The notes under the pieces: model-generated | Seen by the model: only the letters and a program-made list of their open reading frames with translations | Databases searched by the model: none | Told to the model about the DNA's origin: nothing | Origin: Desulfobacterium sp. | GTDB taxonomy: Bacteria; Desulfobacterota; Desulfobacteria; Desulfobacterales; Desulfobacteraceae | DNA: 64,000 nucleotides | Direction: 5' to 3' | Assembly: GCA_016342325.1 (NCBI GenBank) | Contig: JAEINR010000005.1 | Coordinates: 1-64,000, forward strand | Program-made: the position numbers and the translations under genes | In this document: positions 8,212 to 16,552 of the stretch, piece by piece | Layout of the letters: each line of letters starts with the position of its first letter | Position numbering within the stretch: position 1 is the first letter of the stretch

Positions 8212-8382
8212 ATGAAAAAGATGCTGGCATTTATTGGCGGTGTTGCAGTTGGGATTCTTGCCGTTACAGGAGTCTATGCTTTGGAGGATACTGAAAGTAA
8301 TGCTGACCCCTGTTTTGATGATGAAACAGAATTAGAAAAAATTACAAAGGGTGAGGAAGTGGGCGAAAATAATAACGATTAA
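8212..8382 (+). CDS. Small membrane or secreted protein, unknown
   Basis: A 56-aa protein beginning MKKMLAFIGGVAVGILAV. It has one N-terminal hydrophobic segment (residues 4-22) that could be a signal peptide or anchor with a possible cleavage site after VYA, then an acidic tail (about 14 Asp/Glu in 33 residues). A weak AAGGG ribosome site lies ten bases upstream. It follows the zinc-ribbon gene by 23 bases and is followed by a strong terminator, so it is the last gene of the VWA unit. No family is recognised. Confidence 0.5.
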   Translation: MKKMLAFIGGVAVGILAVTGVYALEDTESNADPCFDDETELEKITKGEEVGENNND

Positions 8383-8410
8383 TTGATTGCCCGGTTTTTA
8401 TAATAAATGC

Positions 8411-8443
8411 GAAGAACCGCTGGTTGATCGCTGGCGGTTCTTC
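8411..8443 (+). terminator. Rho-independent-type terminator of the element operon
   Basis: Perfect 10-bp arms GAAGAACCGC / GCGGTTCTTC with a 13-base loop, 28 bases after the stop of the 56-aa gene. No long T-run follows, so efficiency is uncertain. Confidence 0.55.
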
Positions 8444-8601
8444 AAATTGGTTGATCTTAATTCCTGAGTGGATGGCATTAATAGTGCTGCTTTGGTGATT
8501 GAGTTTGCCGGGACAGGTTGAAAAGGATACATTTTTTTGGATAGGGGGTAGCTTTTTTTGGGGGCAACCATCACATGGTTTCACGCGTTTTCATTTTGAG
8601 A

Positions 8602-8623
8602 GTGGTGGAAAAGTGGTGGAAAA
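8602..8623 (+). repeat. Two tandem copies of an 11-base motif near the element edge
   Basis: GTGGTGGAAAA is present twice without a gap. It lies in the otherwise gene-free stretch 8383-8679 between the last element gene and tRNA-Thr. Short direct repeats near an attachment site can be recombinase arm-binding sites, but no integrase gene is visible in the window, so this is only a possibility. Apart from the terminators, nothing else is seen in this stretch. Confidence 0.4.
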
Positions 8624-8630
8624 CTCGCTT

Positions 8631-8668
8631 AAAAATAAAAAAGGCTTTCAGAAGAAACTCTGAAAACC
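8631..8668 (-). terminator. Terminator of tRNA-Thr
   Basis: On the minus strand the stem TTTCAGA/TCTGAAA, extended by GG/CC, is followed by a T-rich run TTTTTTATTTTT. It lies 12 bases downstream of the tRNA-Thr 3' end. Confidence 0.65.
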
Positions 8669-8679
8669 CTTGATATTGC

Positions 8680-8755
8680 TGGAGCCGATGAGCGGAGTCG
8701 AACCGCTGGCTTGCTGATTACGAATCAGCTACTCTACCAACTGAGTTACATCGGC
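8680..8755 (-). tRNA. tRNA-Thr (anticodon CGT)
   Basis: The 76-base cloverleaf can be folded by eye. The acceptor stem is GCCGATG/CATCGGC, the D-arm contains AACTCAGTTGGTAGAGTA, and the anticodon stem GCTGA/TCAGC encloses loop TTCGTAA with anticodon CGT. The T-arm carries GGTTCGACTCC and the CCA end is encoded. Its 3' end faces the mobile element on the left, the classic orientation of tRNA genes used as integration sites. Confidence 0.95.
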
Positions 8756-8810
8756 CCTCAAAAAGATTGATGCTATATAGCAGGGTTCTTCTTTCGTATC
8801 AAGGAAAAAA

Positions 8811-9737
8811 CTATAACAACATGCGGATATCTTCGATTTTTTCTTTTACGCCGATGTAGCCTTCTTCAATGGCGTGCTCTACGTGGTTGAAATCCATCAT
8901 TTTCATTTCACCCAGCCGGGGCTGTATCAGGATGTCCGGGGGATCCACGGCAAGGTTGATCCGGGTGATCCGCTCTTGCATGATGCTGACGGAGTTTGTC
9001 AGGGTTTCCATGATGTCGGGCATGGATGGGTCGGTGCCGAGAAAGTCCGACATTTTTTTCTTGAAGTTTGATTCTGCATTTTCATAGACGGCGGAGAGCT
9101 TTTCTATCATCTCTCCCCTTGGGTGGTTCTCTTTTTTGGATTCTTCGTTGTTGGCGGGGGTGTGGTTTCTTCGGGAGACAATGCTGGAGTTGAGGTCCAC
9201 GGCGATCACGATGTCGGCATCGGTGGCCCGTGCTATGCCCACGGGCACGGGGTCCACGAGTCCTCCGTCCACGAGCCAGCGACCTTTGACCTTTACCGGG
9301 GCAAACAGTCCTGGGAATGACATGGTTGCCCTGAGGGCCTTGATCAGTTCGCCTGATTTTAATACGACCTTGTCTCCGGTATCCAGGTCCGTTGCAACCA
9401 TCATCACCGGGATGTTAAGGTCGGAAAAGGTGACGGCATCGGTGTGCATGGTAAAGAGCTCCTTGACCTTCTTTGTTCCGTTCAAAAGGCCGGAGCGGGG
9501 AACCACGATGTCAAAATAGGAGAACACCTTTTTGCCGTCCATGCCCAGGAGAAACTCCTTGAGGTTTGACAGCCCGTTGCCGGCATGGAGGGCGGCAATG
9601 TAGGAGCCCACGCTGCATCCGACAATAAAATCAATGGGGATGTTCTCTTCCAGAAGGGCCTCGATGGCACCGATATGGGCCCACCCCCTGGAAGAACCGC
9701 TTCCAAGGACCAGGCCGACCCGCTTTCCCTCATCCAT
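8811..9737 (-). CDS. Patatin-like phospholipase, RssA type
   Basis: 308 aa, cytoplasmic, without signal peptide. It has the oxyanion-hole motif GSGSSRGWAHIGAI near the N-terminus, the nucleophile elbow GCSVG (Ser at about residue 43) and the catalytic aspartate in VDGGLVDPVPV. Together these form the Ser-Asp dyad of bacterial patatins. The family hydrolyses acyl chains from phospholipids or lysophospholipids; the natural substrate here is unknown. The C-terminal third is helical with a stretch on binding or oligomerisation (about 205-300). It is a single-gene unit transcribed toward tRNA-Thr and divergent from mfd. The 166-base gap to mfd should hold both promoters. Confidence 0.85.
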   Translation of the reverse strand: MDEGKRVGLVLGSGSSRGWAHIGAIEALLEENIPIDFIVGCSVGSYIAALHAGNGLSNLKEFLLGMDGKKVFSYFDIVVPRSGLLNGTKKVKELFTMHTDAVTFSDLNIPVMMVATDLDTGDKVVLKSGELIKALRATMSFPGLFAPVKVKGRWLVDGGLVDPVPVGIARATDADIVIAVDLNSSIVSRRNHTPANNEESKKENHPRGEMIEKLSAVYENAESNFKKKMSDFLGTDPSMPDIMETLTNSVSIMQERITRINLAVDPPDILIQPRLGEMKMMDFNHVEHAIEEGYIGVKEKIEDIRMLL

Positions 9738-9903
9738 GCTTTTTTCTCCTTGACACCAGTAGTTGCTCCATATAAAAATATCCGAATTTGTTGAACAAGA
9801 GTGGCTTGCTCGATTGTGTACTAAACGACTCTCCTGAAATCCTCCTGCCGGAAACTTGTTCCTGAATCACCGAACCGATTTAACAAGGCCATAGTACCTG
9901 CCA

Positions 9904-12900
9904 ATGATAAAAAAACTGTTCGATACCGTCATCAAAAGGGAAACAAGCCTTGACCTCACCGGAGCTCAAGGATCTGGATCAGCCTATATCACCGCAAAGC
10001 TCTTTGCAAGGGGCGAATGCTCCCTGGTTGTTGTGCTGCCGGACAAGCGGGCGGCCATGGGGTTTATGGATGAACTTGAGTTCTATCTCGCTTCTTATAA
10101 GGAGAGTGTGCTCTATTTCCCGGGTTACAACATCCTTCCTTTTAAATCCTTGTCATTTCATAGTGAAACCGCGGCAAAGCGGATCTCGGCCCTTTACAAG
10201 ATCCTTTCCCAACGTGCCCACCACATCATTGTCACCCATGTGGACACCTTGCTCCAGAAGATGATTCCCAGGAAACGGTTGGCAGATTCGGCCGATCTTG
10301 TGATCAACAACGATGAGATCGACCGGGACCTTCTTATTGCCCGTCTCAATGCCGGGGGCTATGCCAGGACTTCCCTGGTGGAGGAACCCGGGGACTATTC
10401 CGTCCGGGGGGGGATCCTTGATGTCTTCTCTCCGTCTGCGGATCTGCCGGTGCGCATCGAACTCTTTGGTGATTATGTGGAATCCCTGCGCCACTTCTCT
10501 CCGGTTACCCAGCGGGGGGTGGCTGATCTTAGGGAGATCGAGATCATTCCGGCCAACGAGGCGGTGATCGAAGGGGCGGAGCTTCCCCATATCCTGGCGC
10601 GGCTGAGAAAAGCCGGGGCGGAAGCGGGACTGGAGACCTCCGACATTCGGGGGTATGTGGAAAAGATCCGGGAAGAGGGCAGGTTCCCGGGCATGGAGGG
10701 GATGCTCTCCATTGTCTATTCCGAGCTTGACAGTTTCCTGGATTACATCCCCGGGGATGCGTTGTTTATCCTTGAAAATCCCTTGGAGATCGATGCCAGG
10801 GCCACCGAGTTTCAAGAGAAGGCCCAGGAGAATTACAACACCGCCCTTGCCGACACCCGGCTCTGTGTTCCGCCGGATTCCCTTTACCTTGACTGGGCCC
10901 AGGTGAAATCAACACTGGGGGACCGAAAGCCTCTCTGCTTTAAGGATGTTGCCATCAAGGAGAAGGGGGTTGAGAGCAGGTCGTTTCCCCTTGATCTTGT
11001 GGACAACTCCGTGCTCAGTTCAACCCTTAAGGCCGATGGGAAAACCGAGGCCATCTTCCAGCCCCTGGCAGACTGGTTCATTGAAAAACGGGATGGGGGC
11101 ATGCGGGCTGTTACCATTTGTTCCGGCGCCACCCAGGCCCAGAGACTGGCCTCCCTGTTGCAGCCCTATGGACTTGAACCAACCTTTGTCAAGGATTTCC
11201 AGGAGATCGAGGCAAAGCGGCCGGGGATCTATTACACCACGGCCAACCTTACCCGGGGAGTTGTATCTGCGGCCGAGGGGATCGCCCTTATCACCAACCA
11301 GGAGATCTTCGGGGTAAAGCGGCGCAGGCGCATCAGCGGCACCAAGCGGGCAAAAACCGAGTTTATCACCCCGGAGGAGCTCAAGGAGGGGGATACCGTT
11401 GTCCATTTGGAGCATGGCCTTGGCCGGTATGACGGCCTTGTCACCATCAAGCTTGGGGCGATTTCCGGGGATTTTATCCTGATCTCGTTCAGGGATGATG
11501 ACAGGCTCTATCTGCCCGTGGACCGCATGGAGATGGTGGAAAAGTACGTGGGCGTGGACGGCTACTCACCGCTTCTGGATAAGATCGGCGGCAAGACCTG
11601 GCAGAAATCCCGGGCCAAAGCCAAAAAAGAGGTTGAGAAGATGGCAGGGGATCTCTTGAAACTCTATGCCGAGCGCCGGGTGAAGACCGGGTTTGCCTTC
11701 AGCCCTTCCGACAGTCTGTACACCGATTTTGAGTCAAGCTTTCCCTATGAGGAGACCCCGGACCAGCTCAGGGCCATTGATGAGGTCCTGGAGGACATGG
11801 AGTCTGATCGGCCCATGGACAGGCTCGTGTGCGGGGATGTGGGCTACGGCAAGACCGAGGTCTGCATCCGGGGCGCATTTAAGGCCGTCAATGACGGAAA
11901 GCAGGTGGCAGTGGTTGTACCCACCACCATCCTGGCCGAGCAGCACATGCACACCTTTAGGGAGCGGTTCAAAGGGTATCCCGTGACCGTGGAGAGCCTT
12001 TCCAGGTTCCGGACCCGAAAGGAACAGAACCGCATCGTCAAGGAGCTGGAGGAGGGGAAAATCGATGTGGTGATCGGCACCCATCGCTTGTTGCAAAAGG
12101 ATATCCGGTTTAAATCCCTTGGGCTTCTTGTCATTGATGAGGAGCAGCGGTTCGGGGTCAAGCACAAGGAGGAGATCAAGAAGTCCCGGAGTTCCGTGGA
12201 CGTTCTGGCCCTCACAGCAACCCCCATCCCAAGGACGCTGCACATGTCCCTCACCGGCATGCGGGACATCAGTATCATCTCCACACCTCCCGTGGACCGG
12301 CAGCCCATTGTCTCCTATATCTCCGAATATGACGACTCCATTGCCGCCGGGGCCATCCGAAAGGAGCTGGAGCGGGGCGGGCAGATCTTCTTTATCCACA
12401 ACACCATCAAGAGCATCTTCAAGACCGCTGAAAATCTTCAGAAGCTGGTGCCAGAGGTGAGAATCGGGGTGGCCCACGGCAGGCTGACCGAAACCAACCT
12501 TGAAAAGGTGATGTTCCAGTTCATCAACAAGGAGATCGACATGCTGGTCTGCACCACCATTGTCGAGTCAGGCCTTGATATCCCGTCGGCCAACACCATG
12601 ATCATTAACCGGGCCGACATGTTCGGTCTCTCCCAGATCTACCAGCTCAGGGGCAGGATCGGCAGGGGCGACGACCAGGCCTATGCCTACCTGTTCGTAC
12701 CGGAGGAGCACCGTCTCACCCGGGATGCCCAGAAGCGGCTTGCCGCCCTTATGGAGCACAGGGATCTGGGGTCCGGGTTCCAGATCGCCATGAAGGATCT
12801 TCAGATCCGTGGGTCTGGGTCGGCCCTTGGCGGTTCCCAATCCGGCCATGTGGCTGCCGTGGGCTATGACATGTTTCTCAAGCTTTTGGACGAGGCTGTG

Positions 12901-13389
12901 GCGGATCTCAAGGGAGAACCCCTGACCGAACCCCTGGAGCCGGAGATCAACATCACCATGTCGACCTTTATCTCCGATGAGTATGTCCAGTCCATTGAAC
13001 AGCGCCTCACCATCTACCGCAGGCTTTCCCAGATGACCAGCGTCAAGCAGGTGGTTGCCATGCAGCAGGAGCTCATCGACCGATTTGGAAAGCTCCCGGA
13101 GGAGGCCGGGAACATGCTGTTGAAGATCATGCTCAGGGTGCTCAGTATCAAGGCCGGGGTGAAAAAGCTCGATCTGACCCATGTTTCTTTGACCCTGTCC
13201 TTTTCCGAGCTTCACCAGAAACGTCCCCTTGGTTTTGTTGAAGGCATTGCCAAGATCGGCGCAAAACATGAATTTACCGCAGAAAACACGGTTCGGTTTT
13301 CCATTGGCGGCAAGCGAAAGCCCATCTCCCGTGCCCTTGGTGAAGCAAAGAAGATTCTCCAGACCATCGCGTCCCTGGTGAATCCATAA
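9904..13389 (+). CDS. mfd: Transcription-repair coupling factor Mfd
   Basis: 1161 aa, the usual length of Mfd. The N-terminal third holds the UvrB-homologous modules. The RNA-polymerase interaction domain is near residues 490-560 (EGDTVVHLEHGLGRYDG). The RecG-like translocase follows, with Walker A GDVGYGKTEV, the DEEQ box in LVIDEEQRFGVKHKEE and motif VI QLRGRIGRGD. The C-terminal TRCF domain ends the protein. Mfd displaces RNA polymerase stalled at DNA lesions and recruits UvrA. The start codon has only a weak ribosome site. It heads the long rightward core cluster, and the two foldase genes behind it are a common neighbourhood in deltaproteobacteria. Confidence 0.97.
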   Translation: MIKKLFDTVIKRETSLDLTGAQGSGSAYITAKLFARGECSLVVVLPDKRAAMGFMDELEFYLASYKESVLYFPGYNILPFKSLSFHSETAAKRISALYKILSQRAHHIIVTHVDTLLQKMIPRKRLADSADLVINNDEIDRDLLIARLNAGGYARTSLVEEPGDYSVRGGILDVFSPSADLPVRIELFGDYVESLRHFSPVTQRGVADLREIEIIPANEAVIEGAELPHILARLRKAGAEAGLETSDIRGYVEKIREEGRFPGMEGMLSIVYSELDSFLDYIPGDALFILENPLEIDARATEFQEKAQENYNTALADTRLCVPPDSLYLDWAQVKSTLGDRKPLCFKDVAIKEKGVESRSFPLDLVDNSVLSSTLKADGKTEAIFQPLADWFIEKRDGGMRAVTICSGATQAQRLASLLQPYGLEPTFVKDFQEIEAKRPGIYYTTANLTRGVVSAAEGIALITNQEIFGVKRRRRISGTKRAKTEFITPEELKEGDTVVHLEHGLGRYDGLVTIKLGAISGDFILISFRDDDRLYLPVDRMEMVEKYVGVDGYSPLLDKIGGKTWQKSRAKAKKEVEKMAGDLLKLYAERRVKTGFAFSPSDSLYTDFESSFPYEETPDQLRAIDEVLEDMESDRPMDRLVCGDVGYGKTEVCIRGAFKAVNDGKQVAVVVPTTILAEQHMHTFRERFKGYPVTVESLSRFRTRKEQNRIVKELEEGKIDVVIGTHRLLQKDIRFKSLGLLVIDEEQRFGVKHKEEIKKSRSSVDVLALTATPIPRTLHMSLTGMRDISIISTPPVDRQPIVSYISEYDDSIAAGAIRKELERGGQIFFIHNTIKSIFKTAENLQKLVPEVRIGVAHGRLTETNLEKVMFQFINKEIDMLVCTTIVESGLDIPSANTMIINRADMFGLSQIYQLRGRIGRGDDQAYAYLFVPEEHRLTRDAQKRLAALMEHRDLGSGFQIAMKDLQIRGSGSALGGSQSGHVAAVGYDMFLKLLDEAVADLKGEPLTEPLEPEINITMSTFISDEYVQSIEQRLTIYRRLSQMTSVKQVVAMQQELIDRFGKLPEEAGNMLLKIMLRVLSIKAGVKKLDLTHVSLTLSFSELHQKRPLGFVEGIAKIGAKHEFTAENTVRFSIGGKRKPISRALGEAKKILQTIASLVNP

Positions 13390-13528
13390 ACCCGCTCTTT
13401 ATCCCGGTTACAGGGGGCGTTGCCCAAAATTATCTTGTAAGCGGCTGCGTTGCGTGATAACAATCTATGATTTGCGTAACGTGGATGTGGTTAATAATAG
13501 AAGGAGGGGGATTCCCCATGACAATCGG

Positions 13529-14206
13529 ATGAGGTTAGCTGTTTCTGTGTTTGTTTTTTTGTGCTGGCTGCTTCCGGGGTGCCAGGAGGGATCGGCGCCG
13601 TCAGGCAAGATCGAAGACTATCTTCTCAAGGCCGGGGGGCTGGTCATCTCTGATGCAGAGTTTAGTGAGGAACTGGAACTGAAACGGGTTGCTTACGCCT
13701 ACGGGGTTCAGAACGATCCGGATGCGTACAACACCCTTGTAATTGATCTGGTGAGCCAGCTCTCCGAGGAACTGGTGCTGAGATGTGCTGCCCGGGGCAA
13801 GGGGATTGTGGTGTCTGCCCAGGAGCTCCAGGCGGCCGAAGATGGGTTCAGGGCCGATTACCCGGACGACTCGTTTGAGGCCATGCTCCTTGAGAACGCG
13901 ATCTCCCATGGGTTCTGGAAACGCAGGCTTGGGATAAGGCTGCTCATGGATCGACTGATTCAGCAGGATCTCAGGGACAGGATCGAAATAACCTCCCGGG
14001 AGATCTTGGCCTATTACACCCGGAACAAGGATGAATTTGAGTCCATGAAGGACGAAGCCGCCCTGGTGGCAAGTCTTCGCATGGAAAAGGCTGAAGCCGA
14101 GTATCCGGACTGGATCAAAACATTGGAAGGGACCTATCCTGTTTCGATCAACCGGGTGAGAATTGAACAGTATTTAAAACCAATGAAAGCAGCTATCGAG
14201 GAATAA
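13529..14206 (+). CDS. SurA_N-like chaperone lipoprotein
   Basis: 225 aa. The N-terminal hydrophobic segment ends in a lipobox LLPGC, so the mature protein should be a lipoprotein. The rest resembles the helical chaperone part of SurA/PpiC proteins (the segment after GGLVISDAEFSEELEL, then paired helices), but no parvulin PPIase domain follows. A folding-helper role in the envelope is inferred, supported by the SurA-like gene seven bases downstream. The start ATG overlaps the stop of a four-codon ORF at 13518-13532 (ATGA overlap). That mini-ORF has the good ribosome site GGAGGGGG, whereas this gene has none of its own at normal spacing. Translation may therefore depend on re-initiation. Confidence 0.7.
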   Translation: MRLAVSVFVFLCWLLPGCQEGSAPSGKIEDYLLKAGGLVISDAEFSEELELKRVAYAYGVQNDPDAYNTLVIDLVSQLSEELVLRCAARGKGIVVSAQELQAAEDGFRADYPDDSFEAMLLENAISHGFWKRRLGIRLLMDRLIQQDLRDRIEITSREILAYYTRNKDEFESMKDEAALVASLRMEKAEAEYPDWIKTLEGTYPVSINRVRIEQYLKPMKAAIEE

Positions 14207-14212
14207 TATTTG

Positions 14213-15154
14213 ATGACAAGGAAGATCAGCCTGGGATTGGCATTCATTTGTATGTTTCTGTTTACCCTGCCTGCAACGGGAACCGCAGAAGTAGTTGACA
14301 GGATTGTGGCCATAGTCAACGATGACATCATCACCCTGATTGAGTTGAACAAGGCGATTCTCCCCTATGTTCAGAAAGTCGAATCCGCCGGTTACTCCGA
14401 GGAGAAGAAGGCGAAGATATTGTTCAAACTCCGATCGGATATGCTCAGCCGCATGGTTGACCGGAAGCTCACGGACCAGGAGGTCGGGAAGCTTCGTTTG
14501 ACTGTGACGGACAAGGAGGTGGATGGGGCCATCGAACGCCTCAAGCAGGCACAGATGATGACCCAGGAGGATCTTATCAAGGCCCTTGAGCAGGACGGGA
14601 TCGATTTTGCCGAGTACCGGGAAAAGATACGCCAGGAGATTTTGCGTCCCAAGCTGATCAACTACAGTGTTAAATCCAAGGTCATTGTGACCGATGGGGA
14701 TATCAGCGACTACTATGAGGCCCATGCTGTCGACTATGCCGGTGTCAAGGAGTACCATCTTTTTAACATCCTTGTGACCCAGGAGCATCTCCTGGACACC
14801 CTCAGGACCCGCCTTGCCGATGGTGACGATTTCAAGGCCCTTGCACGGGAGTTCTCAGAGGCGCCCAACGCAGGGGATGGTGGCGACCTTGGTGTGTTTC
14901 GCATGGAGACCCTTTCGGACCAGCTCAAGGCCGTCATCGCAGGGCTTGAACAGGGTGAGCACACGGATGTGATCCCAACGGACCAGGGGTTTCAGATCTT
15001 TTTCCTGGAATCGCTCCTTGCCCCCCAGGGACAGACCCTGGATCAGGTAAAGGATGAGATTTCAAAAAAGCTCTATGACGAAATCGTTGAAGAAAAGTTC
15101 GGCTCATGGCTTGACTCGCTCAGGGAAAATTCCTATATCAAAACAATGCTTTGA
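14213..15154 (+). CDS. surA: SurA-like periplasmic peptidyl-prolyl isomerase
   Basis: 313 aa. A signal peptide (residues 1-24) ends near ATGTAEV. The typical SurA opening VDRIVAIVNDDIITLIEL follows, then a helical chaperone domain to about residue 165. A single parvulin domain (about 175-265) is recognisable by YHLFNILV, FKALAREFSEAP and GDGGDLGVF, and the protein ends in a C-terminal helix. E. coli SurA has two parvulin domains; many deltaproteobacterial members have one, as here. It assists outer-membrane protein folding in the periplasm. It lies directly behind the lipoprotein chaperone gene and ahead of mgtE. The ATG at 14213 is preferred over the TTG immediately before it. Confidence 0.88.
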   Translation: MTRKISLGLAFICMFLFTLPATGTAEVVDRIVAIVNDDIITLIELNKAILPYVQKVESAGYSEEKKAKILFKLRSDMLSRMVDRKLTDQEVGKLRLTVTDKEVDGAIERLKQAQMMTQEDLIKALEQDGIDFAEYREKIRQEILRPKLINYSVKSKVIVTDGDISDYYEAHAVDYAGVKEYHLFNILVTQEHLLDTLRTRLADGDDFKALAREFSEAPNAGDGGDLGVFRMETLSDQLKAVIAGLEQGEHTDVIPTDQGFQIFFLESLLAPQGQTLDQVKDEISKKLYDEIVEEKFGSWLDSLRENSYIKTML

Positions 15155-15187
15155 TGCTGAGGCTGAGGTTCACAAGGGGGAAAACTA

Positions 15188-16552
15188 ATGCAGAAAGACC
15201 GTAATGAAATTTTGGTCGAGAGCATTAAACGGCTTCTACGGCGTGGTGCAACTAAACACCTGCAAAATATTGTACGCAAAACCCACGCGGCGGATCTGTC
15301 CATTGTCTTTCGAGAACTGTCCCCGACCAGCATGCTCACGCTCTTCCACCTGATCGAGGATCTCGATCAAAAGGTGGTTTTGTTTTCAGAGCTTGAGGAG
15401 ACATCCTTCCTCGACTTCGTCAAGGTACTTGAGTTTAAAGATATGGTCCAGGTGTTTGAGCAGATGCCGGCCGATGATGCTGCGGAACTCCTGGGCCGCC
15501 TCGACAATGACCTTGCCGATGAGATCCTTGAGAAGATGAAAATAGAGGAGTCCCTGGAGGTGGAGCACCTCATGAGTTACGGGGAGGACACGGCGGGCAG
15601 TATCATGATGCCGGACTTTATCGCGCTCAAGGAGGAGATGGGGGCAAGGGATGTCATTGAGGCGCTCCAGAACGAGTACCTGGATGTTGAGATGCCCTTT
15701 TATGTCTACGTGATCGATTCCTACGGCAAGCTCGTGGGGGTCAGCTCATTGCGTCAGTTGGTGGTGGTCCACCCGGAACGCCCCCTGAAGGAGTTCATGG
15801 CCACTGACATCGTGTCGGTCAAGACCTACACGGACCGGGAAGATGTTGCAAAGCTTGTTGCCCGGTATGACTACCTCGCTGTTCCGGTCGTGGACGATGA
15901 TAACCGCCTGGTGGGTATTGTCACCGTGGATGATGTCATTGATGTTATCAGCGAAGAAGCCACCGGTGACATCCTCAAGATGGCCGGTGTGGGTGAGGAT
16001 TACATCGAGACCCAGACGGTGTTCAGAGGGATGAGGATCCGGCTACCCTGGCTGTTTACAAGTTTCCTGGGAGGCGTCGGGGCCTTTTTCATCATCGGCG
16101 GGTTTGAGGAAAGCCTTGCCAAGTTCACCTACCTTGCCGCCTTTATACCGGTCATCATGGGTATGGGCGGGAACATCGGCACCCAATCCTCCACCATTGT
16201 CGTCCGTGGTATTGCAACGGGCAAGATCAACACCCGGGATCTGTGGTCCGTGGTGTCAAAGGAACTGGCCATCGGTGTTATTCTGGGGGTCATCTACGGT
16301 GTGTTCATCGGCATCGTTGCCAAAGTGAGATTCCATGCCGAACCCTTGTCGCTCCAGCTTGCCTTTTCCGTCGGCCTTGCCGTGATATCGTCCATGTCGG
16401 TTGCAGCCCTGGTTGGCTCGCTTGTGCCCATGCTCTTTGAAAAGGCAAACATCGATCCTGCCGTTGCCACGGGGCCGTTTGTGACCACCTCAGTGGATAT
16501 TGTCAGTGTCTACTGTTATTTCATGATTGCAACCATGCTTCTCGGGATTTAG
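15188..16552 (+). CDS. mgtE: Magnesium transporter MgtE
   Basis: 454 aa with the standard MgtE layout: an acidic N-domain (residues 1-130), a CBS pair (about 135-255) that senses cytoplasmic magnesium, and five transmembrane helices (about 275-454). The pore helix segment GMGGNIGTQSSTIVVRG is present, as is the conserved stretch GEDTAGSIMM. It mediates gated magnesium uptake across the inner membrane. AGGGGG precedes the ATG. The next gene, recO, starts right at the mgtE stop. Confidence 0.95.
   Translation: MQKDRNEILVESIKRLLRRGATKHLQNIVRKTHAADLSIVFRELSPTSMLTLFHLIEDLDQKVVLFSELEETSFLDFVKVLEFKDMVQVFEQMPADDAAELLGRLDNDLADEILEKMKIEESLEVEHLMSYGEDTAGSIMMPDFIALKEEMGARDVIEALQNEYLDVEMPFYVYVIDSYGKLVGVSSLRQLVVVHPERPLKEFMATDIVSVKTYTDREDVAKLVARYDYLAVPVVDDDNRLVGIVTVDDVIDVISEEATGDILKMAGVGEDYIETQTVFRGMRIRLPWLFTSFLGGVGAFFIIGGFEESLAKFTYLAAFIPVIMGMGGNIGTQSSTIVVRGIATGKINTRDLWSVVSKELAIGVILGVIYGVFIGIVAKVRFHAEPLSLQLAFSVGLAVISSMSVAALVGSLVPMLFEKANIDPAVATGPFVTTSVDIVSVYCYFMIATMLLGI

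Noticed and set aside
9123-12620. Long frames opposite the patatin and mfd genes
   Set aside because: They are by-products of GC-rich codon usage in the real genes and have no domains.
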